Below, piece by piece: positions 50,708 to 58,432 of a stretch of DNA of 64,000 bases; position 1 is the first letter of the stretch, and each line of letters begins with the position of its first letter. Position numbers and translations under genes: made by a program. The notes under the pieces were generated by a model. It made no database searches. It had not been told where the DNA came from and saw only the letters and a program-made list of their open reading frames with translations. Source of the DNA: an uncultured Candidatus Melainabacteria bacterium (GTDB lineage: Bacteria > Cyanobacteriota > Vampirovibrionia > Gastranaerophilales > Gastranaerophilaceae); contig CAKVIG010000004.1 in assembly GCA_934754515.1 (NCBI GenBank), positions 1-64,000 of the forward strand. Reading direction: 5' to 3'.

Positions 50708-50781
50708 ACCCACCCGCATCTGTAAGGCTCGGCACAGCCTCGCCAACATCTGCGACCTCCCTAACAAGGGCGGTTATTCGT
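50708..50781. repeat. Family G repeat
   Basis: ACCCACCCGCATCTGTAAGG, GGCTCGGCACAGCCTCGCC (hairpin) and GCGACCTCC; a second copy is at 61733-61812 with about 80 percent similarity by eye. Confidence 0.75.
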
Positions 50782-50868
50782 AAAATACGTTCAAGATAAA
50801 ACTCATGAAATTTTTTACACCATTAACTTTTACTAACAAAAAATATTTTCAGCAGTTTTAAAATTAAT

Positions 50869-51681
50869 ATGAATATTCAAAGTTACAATCCCTCGTTTCA
50901 AGCAAATATAAATTCTCGCAAACTAAATTTTAGTCGCAAAGATTTTTATGTTAGTATCCGCGGATATGGTAAAAATCGGGCTTGGGCAGATGAAGTTAAA
51001 CATACCGCTGATATTGCAGTTAACCTAATAAGAAATAATACGCTAATTGAAAATATTTTACGATTTATAACAGCAGGCATAACCAAAGCTAATCAACACA
51101 GCTATGATATTTCTAAAGTCGAACATACAGGAATTTTGCGCTGCCCGAGAGAGAATTGGCGCTATGGTTCTGACTGGGCAGGGTATGAACTTGTTACAAA
51201 TTACTCTAGAATAAATAAATATTCAATATACGATCATAGATTTGATGCAACATTTTTTAAACCTTTGAAAAAACCATTCAAAGACATTGATTTAACTGTT
51301 CCTATTATTGGGCGAAATGAAAAATACTTGCGCCATGGCGACCCTGACTATGTAGGAAATGCCTTTGAACATATTTTTACATCTTATCAAGAATTTAAAA
51401 ATTCGTTTAACAGCAAAGACGTAAACGAATCTCAACTACCCAAAATCAATGCTAAAATTGGTGAAATTCGTTGGCTTTTAGCACATGCGACACCTTGGGA
51501 AAGAGGTTCGGATGCGATTTCTAATGTTTTAATGCGAGCGATGTATAAATCTTTGGGAATAAAAAGCTTTCCTATTATGCGCGGTATTTCTTTAGATTTG
51601 GAAGCCTATTGCACTGAAATGAGCGACTACAAGAAAAATTTCGGCAGCTTTTTTGAAAAACCGCCAAAAATCATCGAATAA
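50869..51681 (+). CDS. Unknown protein with SFQA tag
   Basis: A 270-residue protein beginning MNIQSYNPSFQANINSRKLN, with the tag as SFQA. The rest is helical and charged, with RCPRENWRYGSDWAGYELVT and PLKKPFKDIDLTVPIIGR among recognisable features; no known family. There is no ribosome site; a weak TTTAAA box is 6 nt ahead of the ATG. It follows a repeat-packed gap and its stop meets that of the convergent PAP2 gene. Confidence 0.6.
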   Translation: MNIQSYNPSFQANINSRKLNFSRKDFYVSIRGYGKNRAWADEVKHTADIAVNLIRNNTLIENILRFITAGITKANQHSYDISKVEHTGILRCPRENWRYGSDWAGYELVTNYSRINKYSIYDHRFDATFFKPLKKPFKDIDLTVPIIGRNEKYLRHGDPDYVGNAFEHIFTSYQEFKNSFNSKDVNESQLPKINAKIGEIRWLLAHATPWERGSDAISNVLMRAMYKSLGIKSFPIMRGISLDLEAYCTEMSDYKKNFGSFFEKPPKIIE

Positions 51682-52308
51682 TTATTTACTCATTGCTCTT
51701 GAAACAATGATATACAAATTAACAAGCATGAATCCCAAGAATAATCCTGCTGTTACGTCCGTCAAAAAATGAACTCCGAGCCACAACCTTGACAAGCATA
51801 CCAAGAAAATAAAAATTCCGAACAATGAAGTCAAGAAATATCTCCAAAAATCTGATTTTGCATAATGCAGAACCAAATAAATTGAAATACCATAGAAACA
51901 CATTGTAGTTGAAGCGTGACCTGATGGGAAGCTAAAACCTGAATAGCACATAATCCCCGGACGTTCTCTGCAAACAAAATCTTTAAGCAAATCCGTTACA
52001 ACAAAAGATGCTTGCGTGAAAAATATTAAAAGAAAACATTTCATGTATCTTTTTTCGGATATTAAAACACTACCTGCCGCAATTTGAGGCCAAAGCATGT
52101 GATTTGCACGCCCGAATTCTGATATAACTTGCGCATAAGAAATCGGATATGGCGAAAGCGCCAAACGAATTGAATGAAGTATATTCATATCAATTTCGCG
52201 CAAATTTGGCATATATAAAACTAATAATGTTAAAACAACAAGCACGACAAGAGATATTATTACATAATTCCAATTTAGTGCAGTTCCATATTCTTTATTC
52301 TTGCTCAT
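51682..52308 (-). CDS. PAP2 family lipid phosphatase
   Basis: A 208-residue membrane protein with about six helices and the three phosphatase motifs: KDFVCRERP, PSGHAST and SRLWLGVHFLTDV. It probably acts on undecaprenyl diphosphate or phosphatidylglycerol phosphate at the outer face of the membrane. It could overlap with UppP at 17.7 kb in recycling the cell-wall lipid carrier. AAAAGGA precedes the ATG. Confidence 0.92.
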   Translation of the reverse strand: MSKNKEYGTALNWNYVIISLVVLVVLTLLVLYMPNLREIDMNILHSIRLALSPYPISYAQVISEFGRANHMLWPQIAAGSVLISEKRYMKCFLLIFFTQASFVVTDLLKDFVCRERPGIMCYSGFSFPSGHASTTMCFYGISIYLVLHYAKSDFWRYFLTSLFGIFIFLVCLSRLWLGVHFLTDVTAGLFLGFMLVNLYIIVSRAMSK

Positions 52309-52378
52309 AATAAATTTCCTTTTAAGTCAACAAGTGAATATAACTTGCAAATTGATAGCAGAAAGTTGAGAATTATTT

Positions 52379-52402
52379 GGTGCAAAAAATTGCACCCTAC
52401 AA
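52379..52402. repeat. GTAG-headed hairpin (family D), single
   Basis: GGTGCAAAAAATTGCACCCTAC, head on the minus strand; same unit as at 31421. Confidence 0.8.
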
Positions 52403-52430
52403 TTTTTAAATTTCCCAAATTTCCGTACGC

Positions 52431-52934
52431 CTAAATTCCGCAACTCTTAAACTTCACCACAGCATCAATTACTTTTACAAACAACTTAATCACGATTGGT
52501 GAGATTTCGCTTACGCATACTGCAAAGAAAAACAATGCAGCAACTGCAGCTATTAATTTTTGAATATCAGAAAACATAAATACTTTGTTTTTTCTAAATT
52601 CTTCAATTCCCTTATACTCATCCGTGAAAGGTTTTACAGGGAATTTTTCTTCGATTTTTTCAATAACGTTGGCATACTTAACCTTAATCAAAGTGTTATA
52701 AGAATCAACGTTCATCCACCACAAAGCACTTACCGAAATTCCAAACAGAGCGAACACTAAAGTTGCGCTGATTTTATTCAAGAAAACAATATTGCCTGTA
52801 TAAATCATTGCAAAAATCAAAACAACAACCGCTGTCATATAGAATTTGTTTGTTCTAAAGTTTCTGTCAATAAATTTTTCTTTTTGTTCGCAGTATGTTT
52901 TATATTCGTTAAATATTAGCTCTTCTCTGTCCAT
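52431..52934 (-). CDS. RipA-family membrane protein
   Basis: A 167-residue protein with three or four membrane segments. The N-terminus (YKTYCEQKEKFIDRNFRTN), the helix pair, and ALWWMNVDSYNTLIKVKYAN then VIEKIEEKFPVKPF match the RipA-type family of octameric membrane proteins known from Francisella. Family function is unclear, linked to pH or stress adaptation. AAAGGAT precedes the ATG. It is not linked to a toxin or nuclease gene. Confidence 0.72.
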   Translation of the reverse strand: MDREELIFNEYKTYCEQKEKFIDRNFRTNKFYMTAVVVLIFAMIYTGNIVFLNKISATLVFALFGISVSALWWMNVDSYNTLIKVKYANVIEKIEEKFPVKPFTDEYKGIEEFRKNKVFMFSDIQKLIAAVAALFFFAVCVSEISPIVIKLFVKVIDAVVKFKSCGI

Positions 52935-52974
52935 TTCTTATTTATCCTTTCATAAGTTTTTTTAAATTTGCTTT

Positions 52975-53045
52975 TCTAAATTGAAAATGGACAATTGACA
53001 ATTGAAAATTATTTAAAATATTTTCCACTTTCCATTTTCAATTTA
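52975..53045. repeat. Family D inner module, complete
   Basis: TCTAAATTGAAAATGGACAA and TTTCCATTTTCAATTTAAAT fold back on each other; the same core as inside 23329-23465, here without the GTAG-headed ends. Confidence 0.75.
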
Positions 53046-53058
53046 AATATATATCTTA

Positions 53059-54930
53059 CTAACCTATGTTATTTCGTTTGTCCTTAACCTCATTCATCAA
53101 CGCTTCAAATTCTTTTTCGTCTAAAGTTTCTTTTTCAAGCAAGTTATGAGCGATGTATTCCAACATATCTCTGTTTTCGCTTAAAAGATTTTTTGCATGT
53201 TCGTATTGAGCATCAACAATTTTCTTCACTTCTTTGTCAATATCAGCAGCAATTTCTTCTGAGAAATCTCTTGTGTTGCCGAAATTTCTACCCAAGAAAA
53301 TGTGCTCTTGGTCTTTTCCGTAGGCCAAATTACCCATCTTTTCGCTCATACCGTAAGTCGTAACCATGCTTCTGGCAAGACTTGAAACCTTTTCCAAATC
53401 GTTTGATGCGCCTGTTGTAATATTATCCTTGCCATAAATCAATTCTTCTGCAACACGTCCGCCAAGAATCATCGCAATTCTATCCAACAATTGGTTTTTG
53501 CGCATAGTCAAATGGTCTTTTTCAGGTAAAGTCAACGTAATCCCCAAAGCCATGCCACGAGGAATAATAGACACTTTGTGCAACGGGTCACAATCCTTAA
53601 GCAATTTTGCAAGAAGTGCGTGACCAACTTCGTGATAAGCAGTATTCTCTTTTTCCTCGTCAGAAATAATCCTGCTTTTCTTTTCAGGCCCTGCCATAAC
53701 TTTATCAATCGCTTCCTCTAAATCAGGCATCTCGATTTCTGACTTGTCATGACGTGCTGCAAGAAGTGCTGCTTCGTTCAACAAGTTTGAAAGATCTGCA
53801 CCAGTAAATCCCGGAGTACGCTTAGCAAGGGTTTTCAAGTCAACTTCTTTTGCCAAAGGTTTGTTTTTCGCATGAACATTCAAAATTTGTTCTCTACCTA
53901 AAACGTCCGGTTTGTTAATAACAATTTGTCTATCAAATCTGCCCGGTCTGAGTAGCGCGTTATCCAAAATATCAGGTCTGTTTGTCGCAGCCAAGATAAT
54001 TATGTTAGTATTTTCGTCAAACCCATCCATTTCAACAAGCAATTGGTTAAGAGTTTGTTCTCTTTCATCATGACCACCGCCCATGCCTGCACCTCTTTGA
54101 CGGCCGACAGCATCAATTTCATCAATAAACACAATACAAGGCTGATGTTTTTTTGCTTGCTCAAACAAATCTCTAACACGAGAAGCACCAACACCTACGA
54201 ACATTTCAACGAAATCTGAACCGCTTATAGAAAAGAAAGGAACACCCGCTTCACCTGCAACAGCTTTTGCCATAAGCGTTTTACCTGTACCAGGAGAACC
54301 TACTAGAAGAACGCCTTTAGGAATTTTCGCGCCCAATTTAACGTATTTATCCGAATGTTTCAAGAAATCAACGATTTCTTCAAGCTCTTTTCTTTCTTCA
54401 TCAATACCCGCAACATCTTTAAATGTTGTCTTAACTTTGCTATCCATAAGCATTTTGGCTCTGCTTTTACCGAAAGACATTGCTTGCGCGCCGCCCGCTT
54501 GAATAGATTTTATGATAAGCATAATGAAACCTAATACAAGCAAAATAGTTATTAAAGAAGAACCTAAACCGAAGGCAGAACCTGAATCAGCCTTCTTTGC
54601 ACTAATTTCAACATTATTTTCTTCTAATTTATTTAAAACATCTGAATTTTCAGGAAGAACAACTTTGTATTGAAGTTTTGGAGGTCTTACATCTCCATAA
54701 ATCGGATTTGACGCACTCTTTTTTGCCTCAGGCTGTTTTATGGGCAGAGCAACTAACATGTCTTTTCCCATATCAACGCTTTTAATTTCTTTGTTTTCAA
54801 CTTTTTGCAAAAAGTTTGTATATGAAAGTTCTTCCGTGCTGGAAGTAGGGCCTGAAAAAAGCATTGAAACGAATGCCAAAATCATAATCCCAAGAATAAC
54901 GTACATGCCGACTGATTGATTTTTATTCAT
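53059..54930 (-). CDS. ftsH: ATP-dependent membrane protease FtsH
   Basis: A 623-residue AAA+ protease that extracts and degrades membrane and short-lived cytoplasmic proteins. Two N-terminal helices flank a small periplasmic domain. The AAA module has GSPGTGKT (Walker A), VFIDEIDAVGRQRG (Walker B) and the second region of homology ATNRPDILDNALLRPGRFDR. The zinc site HEVGH and C-terminal protease domain follow. The ATG at 54930 is preceded by GAGGGAGA; an in-frame upstream ATG has poorer context. It is a single gene with a good promoter. Confidence 0.97.
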   Translation of the reverse strand: MNKNQSVGMYVILGIMILAFVSMLFSGPTSSTEELSYTNFLQKVENKEIKSVDMGKDMLVALPIKQPEAKKSASNPIYGDVRPPKLQYKVVLPENSDVLNKLEENNVEISAKKADSGSAFGLGSSLITILLVLGFIMLIIKSIQAGGAQAMSFGKSRAKMLMDSKVKTTFKDVAGIDEERKELEEIVDFLKHSDKYVKLGAKIPKGVLLVGSPGTGKTLMAKAVAGEAGVPFFSISGSDFVEMFVGVGASRVRDLFEQAKKHQPCIVFIDEIDAVGRQRGAGMGGGHDEREQTLNQLLVEMDGFDENTNIIILAATNRPDILDNALLRPGRFDRQIVINKPDVLGREQILNVHAKNKPLAKEVDLKTLAKRTPGFTGADLSNLLNEAALLAARHDKSEIEMPDLEEAIDKVMAGPEKKSRIISDEEKENTAYHEVGHALLAKLLKDCDPLHKVSIIPRGMALGITLTLPEKDHLTMRKNQLLDRIAMILGGRVAEELIYGKDNITTGASNDLEKVSSLARSMVTTYGMSEKMGNLAYGKDQEHIFLGRNFGNTRDFSEEIAADIDKEVKKIVDAQYEHAKNLLSENRDMLEYIAHNLLEKETLDEKEFEALMNEVKDKRNNIG

Positions 54931-55002
54931 ATTTCTCCCTCGTTGTTTCATCTTTCGGTGAGAACACTAAAACATTTCCCACACTACGGATTTAATATTG
55001 TT

Positions 55003-55031
55003 ATTATAGCGTAATTAGTTTGTATAAGCAA
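55003..55031 (-). promoter_or_regulatory. Promoter of ftsH
   Basis: On the minus strand TTGCTT, 17 nt, TATAAT, with a leader of about 66 nt. The 347-nt gap to the next gene holds this promoter and a family B repeat. Confidence 0.7.
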
Positions 55032-55050
55032 ACTTTCTGACATAAAAATA

Positions 55051-55178
55051 GACACCTCACCCTAGCCCTCTCCTGTAAGGAGAGGGAATGACCAAGACTT
55101 GTTGATTAAAAGTAAAAAGTGTGTTGAAATGTTATGCTCGTCCGAATAATCCAAGACAGAGCTAGGGTGAGGTGAAGA
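55051..55178. repeat. Family B composite palindrome
   Basis: Ends CACCTCACCCTAGCCCTCTC and GAGCTAGGGTGAGGTG as at 20523; the core is different, but GAATAATCCAAGACAG near the right end is shared with that copy. Confidence 0.85.
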
Positions 55179-55277
55179 TAAGAAATCAACCTTGTTTTAA
55201 AATGTAACTTTTTCTTTACAAAAAAGGCAATTATTTAACAAAACATGACTTTTAATATATAAGAACCTAGGAATATT

Positions 55278-56192
55278 ATGAGCGCGACTAATTTTTGGAA
55301 CAATTTTAAAAACGGATTTTTAGACGGAATGTTTTTTAACAGCCCGTTATTTGGTTGTTTCAACGGTTTTAACGGGTTTAACAATTTGAGTGTGTTTGGT
55401 GGTTGGAATTGTGGATTTATGGGCTTTGGCGGAACTTCTCCATCATTATTTTTAACGCCTAATTTTAATGCAGGCACTTCTTTCCAATTGATGTCTGATA
55501 TACCAATGCCTCAAGCTAATTTTAATTTTGATACTTCTAAAATGTTCAATAACAACATTTGGAATAATTCACAAGCTGTGAATATCCCTTCTAACTTTAA
55601 TTTCGGAAGCAACTGGAACAACTTCCCTACAACCGGTTTCAATTGGGGAAGCTTTGGTGATATGATATCCAAAAGTTCAACCGGCACTATTGGCAAGATG
55701 GGATCTACATCTGTTAATGAAAAATATTTTGATAAAATGCTGAAATATATACATAGCCAAGAAGGAGGATATGCATATCATCCTGCCGATAATGGTGGTG
55801 CGACATGTAAAGGAGTAATCCAAACGACTTATGATAGTTATAGAAAAAGAAATAACCTTCCAACACAGAGCGTAAAAAATATTTCTGATGCAGAGGCTAG
55901 AGCAATTGCTCATGAAATATTTGTAGCGTGTGGTGCTGACAAGATAGATAATCCTAGAGTAGCTTTAATGGTATTTGACATTGCCTATGGTTCCGGTGCT
56001 GCTAAAGCAAAGGAAATGTTTAAAAAGAGCGGTGGTGACATTAACAAATTGGAAACTCTTCGTAGGGAATTTTATAGTAACATAGTTCGTCGACGTCCTA
56101 GCCAAAAAGTATTTTTAAAAGGATGGAATAATAGAACTACACACACAATGGAATTTGCTAAAAACAATTTACCTGAAACCAGTTTAGCATAA
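55278..56192 (+). CDS. GH108 lysozyme-like protein with prion-like N-terminus
   Basis: A 304-residue protein in two parts. Residues 1 to about 150 are a low-complexity Asn/Phe/Gly/Trp-rich stretch (CFNGFNGFNNLSVFGGWNCG; NFGSNWNNFPTTGFNWGSFG). The rest matches phage-type lysozymes of glycosyl hydrolase family 108: HSQEGGYAYHPADNGGATCK, with the catalytic Glu in EGGY, and a C-terminal domain including VALMVFDIAYGSG. No signal peptide or holin is present, so export is unclear. It likely cuts peptidoglycan, perhaps its own during assembly of a surface or flagellar structure. A weak AGGAAT precedes the ATG. Confidence 0.82.
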   Translation: MSATNFWNNFKNGFLDGMFFNSPLFGCFNGFNGFNNLSVFGGWNCGFMGFGGTSPSLFLTPNFNAGTSFQLMSDIPMPQANFNFDTSKMFNNNIWNNSQAVNIPSNFNFGSNWNNFPTTGFNWGSFGDMISKSSTGTIGKMGSTSVNEKYFDKMLKYIHSQEGGYAYHPADNGGATCKGVIQTTYDSYRKRNNLPTQSVKNISDAEARAIAHEIFVACGADKIDNPRVALMVFDIAYGSGAAKAKEMFKKSGGDINKLETLRREFYSNIVRRRPSQKVFLKGWNNRTTHTMEFAKNNLPETSLA

Positions 56193-56202
56193 CAAATTTT
56201 CC

Positions 56203-56238
56203 ATAAAAAAAAGCCGTTTCTTCAAGAGAACGGCTACC
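56203..56238 (-). terminator. Intrinsic terminator
   Basis: GCCGTTTCTT / AAGAGAACGGC with TTTTTTT on the minus strand. It serves the acyltransferase gene from the minus side. Confidence 0.75.
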
Positions 56239-56252
56239 AGACTTGGGGAGGA

Positions 56253-56282
56253 GGTATGAAAAACCGTTTGGTTTTCCATACC
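56253..56282. other. Second hairpin, possible small RNA
   Basis: A 13-bp stem GGTATGAAAAACC / GGTTTTCCATACC with a GTTT loop, preceded by GGGGAGGA. The fold could mask a short frame starting at the ATG at 56256 (34 codons, basic). I cannot tell whether this is RNA, a leader peptide or a second terminator. Confidence 0.4.
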
Positions 56283-56352
56283 AAATTAATCGTCCAAATT
56301 TTTCAAAACTTTAGACAATTACTTAAAAACTCATCTGTTTGTATGAGAAACA

Positions 56353-57432
56353 CTACTTAATAAAAGGTAAATACGTTTTTAATTTCTTTAATCCGATGCC
56401 TATATAAGTAGTCGCAACCATTGTGATTACAAAATACAAATAAGTGTTTTGCGTCGGATTATAAATCCAATAAATATTGTGCAAATTTCTTTCTGCAAAA
56501 GGAATTCCATTTATCTTAAAGATAATTGCAGTTAAAATGAACATTACAGCCAAATGGTTTGCCATAATATGATAAGTATTCTCGCCTATGAGTTTTATAA
56601 AGTTAATATTTTTAATGTATTCATAAGTTACATTGATAAACCACATAGAAAACCAAATTCCCGTAATACTTGTTAAAACAGGTACAATTATTTGATTATC
56701 AAATCTCGCCCAAACAAGAACATAACTCAAGCCAATTCCGTGTTCAGGCGTAAAATCCCTGTTAAAGTGCCACAAAATTGCTTGCAAGCAAATTACGGCT
56801 CCAAGGACTTTTGGGGTGAAAATATTATATTTGCCTTCGATTTTTGTTGTATAAAAATGTCCAAGATAGACAAAAAACAGTGAGAAAATTGTTCTTACAA
56901 TCACAAGCAGAAGCGGTGTAACTTCAGGAACAATTTTGGTTAAAGGAATTGCCGAAAAACCCAAAAGAGTATAAAACGCAAATTTAATAAGTTCGCTTTT
57001 TTCTCTAAGCAGTCTTTGACAATACAAAAATATAATCATTGTAATAAATAATTGCGGTACAAACCACATAGGACAAGATAAATCGAATTGGTGACCGTTA
57101 AGAAACGGAGTTATAAAAAAGTTTTTAAGGCTCAATTCCATTCCCCAGAATTTACCCGTAAGTTTTTCTATACCGATTGTAACAACCGCATAAAAAGCCG
57201 AATATAGGAAATATAAAACCAAAAGACTTTTTACCCTTCTTTTGATGTATTCAAAAACGTTATCCAAGTATTTGTCTTTAAACAGCATGCCGGAAATAAA
57301 AAAGAACAAAGCTAGCTGAAAAGAATAAGGTGGAAACATATCAAAAAACCTAAATTCCAAGTGACCTGATACAACTAAAATTATTGCTAACGCTTTTAAT
57401 AAATTGATTTTGTCTGAAAATATTTTGTCCAT
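56353..57432 (-). CDS. Acyltransferase 3 family membrane protein
   Basis: A 359-residue protein with about ten helices of the acyltransferase 3 (OafA/WecH-like) family. The conserved His is in KALAIILVVSGHLEF, followed by LALFFFISGMLFKDKY. Members add acetyl or other acyl groups to sugars of surface polysaccharides and peptidoglycan. The acceptor is unknown here. TGT plus TACAAT lies 6 nt ahead of the ATG with no ribosome site: a probable leaderless gene. Confidence 0.88.
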   Translation of the reverse strand: MDKIFSDKINLLKALAIILVVSGHLEFRFFDMFPPYSFQLALFFFISGMLFKDKYLDNVFEYIKRRVKSLLVLYFLYSAFYAVVTIGIEKLTGKFWGMELSLKNFFITPFLNGHQFDLSCPMWFVPQLFITMIIFLYCQRLLREKSELIKFAFYTLLGFSAIPLTKIVPEVTPLLLVIVRTIFSLFFVYLGHFYTTKIEGKYNIFTPKVLGAVICLQAILWHFNRDFTPEHGIGLSYVLVWARFDNQIIVPVLTSITGIWFSMWFINVTYEYIKNINFIKLIGENTYHIMANHLAVMFILTAIIFKINGIPFAERNLHNIYWIYNPTQNTYLYFVITMVATTYIGIGLKKLKTYLPFIK

Positions 57433-57438
57433 AAGTTG

Positions 57439-57447
57439 ATTGTAACA
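57439..57447 (-). promoter_or_regulatory. Leaderless promoter of the acyltransferase
   Basis: TGT plus TACAAT on the minus strand, ending 6 nt before the ATG at 57432. Confidence 0.65.
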
Positions 57448-57473
57448 TGGTTATTTAGATGTTCAATAGAATT

Positions 57474-57540
57474 TGGTGCAAAAAATTGCACCCTACCCTT
57501 TCTAAATTGAAATAAGTAGGGTGCAATTCTTTGCACCAAT
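57474..57540. repeat. GTAG-headed REPIN-like element (family D), short
   Basis: GGTGCAAAAAATTGCACCCTAC and GTAGGGTGCAATTCTTTGCACC are head-inwards with about 20 nt between; most of the long core seen at 23329 is missing. Confidence 0.85.
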
Positions 57541-57556
57541 AAAATAGTTTACCCAA

Positions 57557-57826
57557 CTAACCTTCTAATTCATCTTTTTGCTTATTCAAAAGGTCTTGAA
57601 GCTTATTCATGATTTCTTCGCTTTTTTCTTGAGCGTCTGTAATCAAGTTATCAGCTTTTCTTTGGATGTCTTTTACTGTTTCGTCTGTTTTTTTAGCCAT
57701 ATCAGAAGCCATGTCACCAAGCATTTCTCTTGTTTCAGCACCTGATTTTGGTGCTAATAAAATACCTGCAACAGCACCAATAGCTGCGCCAACAGCGAAA
57801 CCTGCTAAAAATTTTTGTACTGACAT
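57557..57826 (-). CDS. YtxH-like protein
   Basis: An 89-residue protein with the YtxH pattern: a Gly-rich hydrophobic N-terminus (FLAGFAVGAAIGAVAGILLAP), KSGAETREMLGD, and a long amphipathic helix with heptad repeats. Such proteins line the membrane and are linked to stress; none has a firm function. GGAG precedes the ATG. It is the last gene of a four-gene unit with an alternating YtxH/DUF948-like pattern. Confidence 0.85.
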   Translation of the reverse strand: MSVQKFLAGFAVGAAIGAVAGILLAPKSGAETREMLGDMASDMAKKTDETVKDIQRKADNLITDAQEKSEEIMNKLQDLLNKQKDELEG

Positions 57827-57889
57827 AATTATTTTCTCCTTCTTTTGTAGTTTAATTTGTCTTAAGATTTTTTATATTGCCAAGTCGGT

Positions 57890-58258
57890 TTATTTCTTTT
57901 TACTAAATATTTTAAACGCAGAACACAAACCGCCAAAGAAGCCTTTTGACACAGTTCCCGTAATACTTGTAAGTTTGCTCAAAAGGTTAAGCGGTGAATT
58001 TTTGATAGCGTCCTTAATTTTATTAACACTTTCATCTGCTTTAATAATAATTCCGCTTACAATTTCAACTGACTTATTAATATTTTGCAATGTTGGAATA
58101 AGTTCAGTTTTAATAACAGTCGCTGTTTCATCAACATTTTTTGTAAGTTTAGATAAGTCAAACAAAACCTTGATAAGCATTCCGCCAACAAGAATTACAA
58201 TAACACCTGTTGCGTATGCCAAGAATGTTAGACTCTGATATAGATGTGTTGTTTCCAT
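57890..58258 (-). CDS. DUF948-like membrane protein
   Basis: A 122-residue protein with one N-terminal helix (about residues 9-32: TFLAYATGVIVILVGGMLIK) and a helical region with TKNVDETATVIKTELIPTLQ that follows the DUF948 pattern. A Gly-rich segment and basic end follow. The ATG at 58258 is chosen for its upstream AAGGAAC. DUF948 and YtxH genes are commonly neighbours in Firmicutes, with proposed roles in cell-wall or stress physiology. Confidence 0.75.
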   Translation of the reverse strand: METTHLYQSLTFLAYATGVIVILVGGMLIKVLFDLSKLTKNVDETATVIKTELIPTLQNINKSVEIVSGIIIKADESVNKIKDAIKNSPLNLLSKLTSITGTVSKGFFGGLCSAFKIFSKKK

Positions 58259-58286
58259 GTAAGTTCCTTCTCCCTTATGGGTCTTC

Positions 58287-58421
58287 ACCTCACCCTAACC
58301 CTCTCCTGTAAGGAGAGGGAATGACCTAAAGTCGTTCAATTTATACTTATAAATATACCATTTCAATTAACAAATCTTGGTTATCCCCTCTCCTTACAGG
58401 AGAGGGCTAGGGTGAGGTGTC
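58287..58421. repeat. Family B composite palindrome
   Basis: Ends CACCTCACCCTAACCCTCTC and AGGGCTAGGGTGAGGTG; inner CCTCTCCTGTAAGGAGAGG and CCTCTCCTTACAGGAGAGG arms are closely matched, the core is different from the other two copies. Confidence 0.85.
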
Positions 58422-58432
58422 TGTTTTTACCC

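Noticed and set aside
50599..50799. A 66-codon frame after hisS
   Set aside because: It lies across family A, D and G repeats, starts in a G-rich palindrome, and codes for Ser/Pro/Arg-rich text with no ribosome site.
55278..56192. Prophage remnant signalled by the lysozyme
   Set aside because: No holin, capsid, tail, integrase or attachment repeats in the region; neighbours are housekeeping genes.
57666..58238. A 190-codon plus-strand frame over YtxH and DUF948 genes
   Set aside because: It is antisense to two genes with good starts; its composition is typical of shadow frames.
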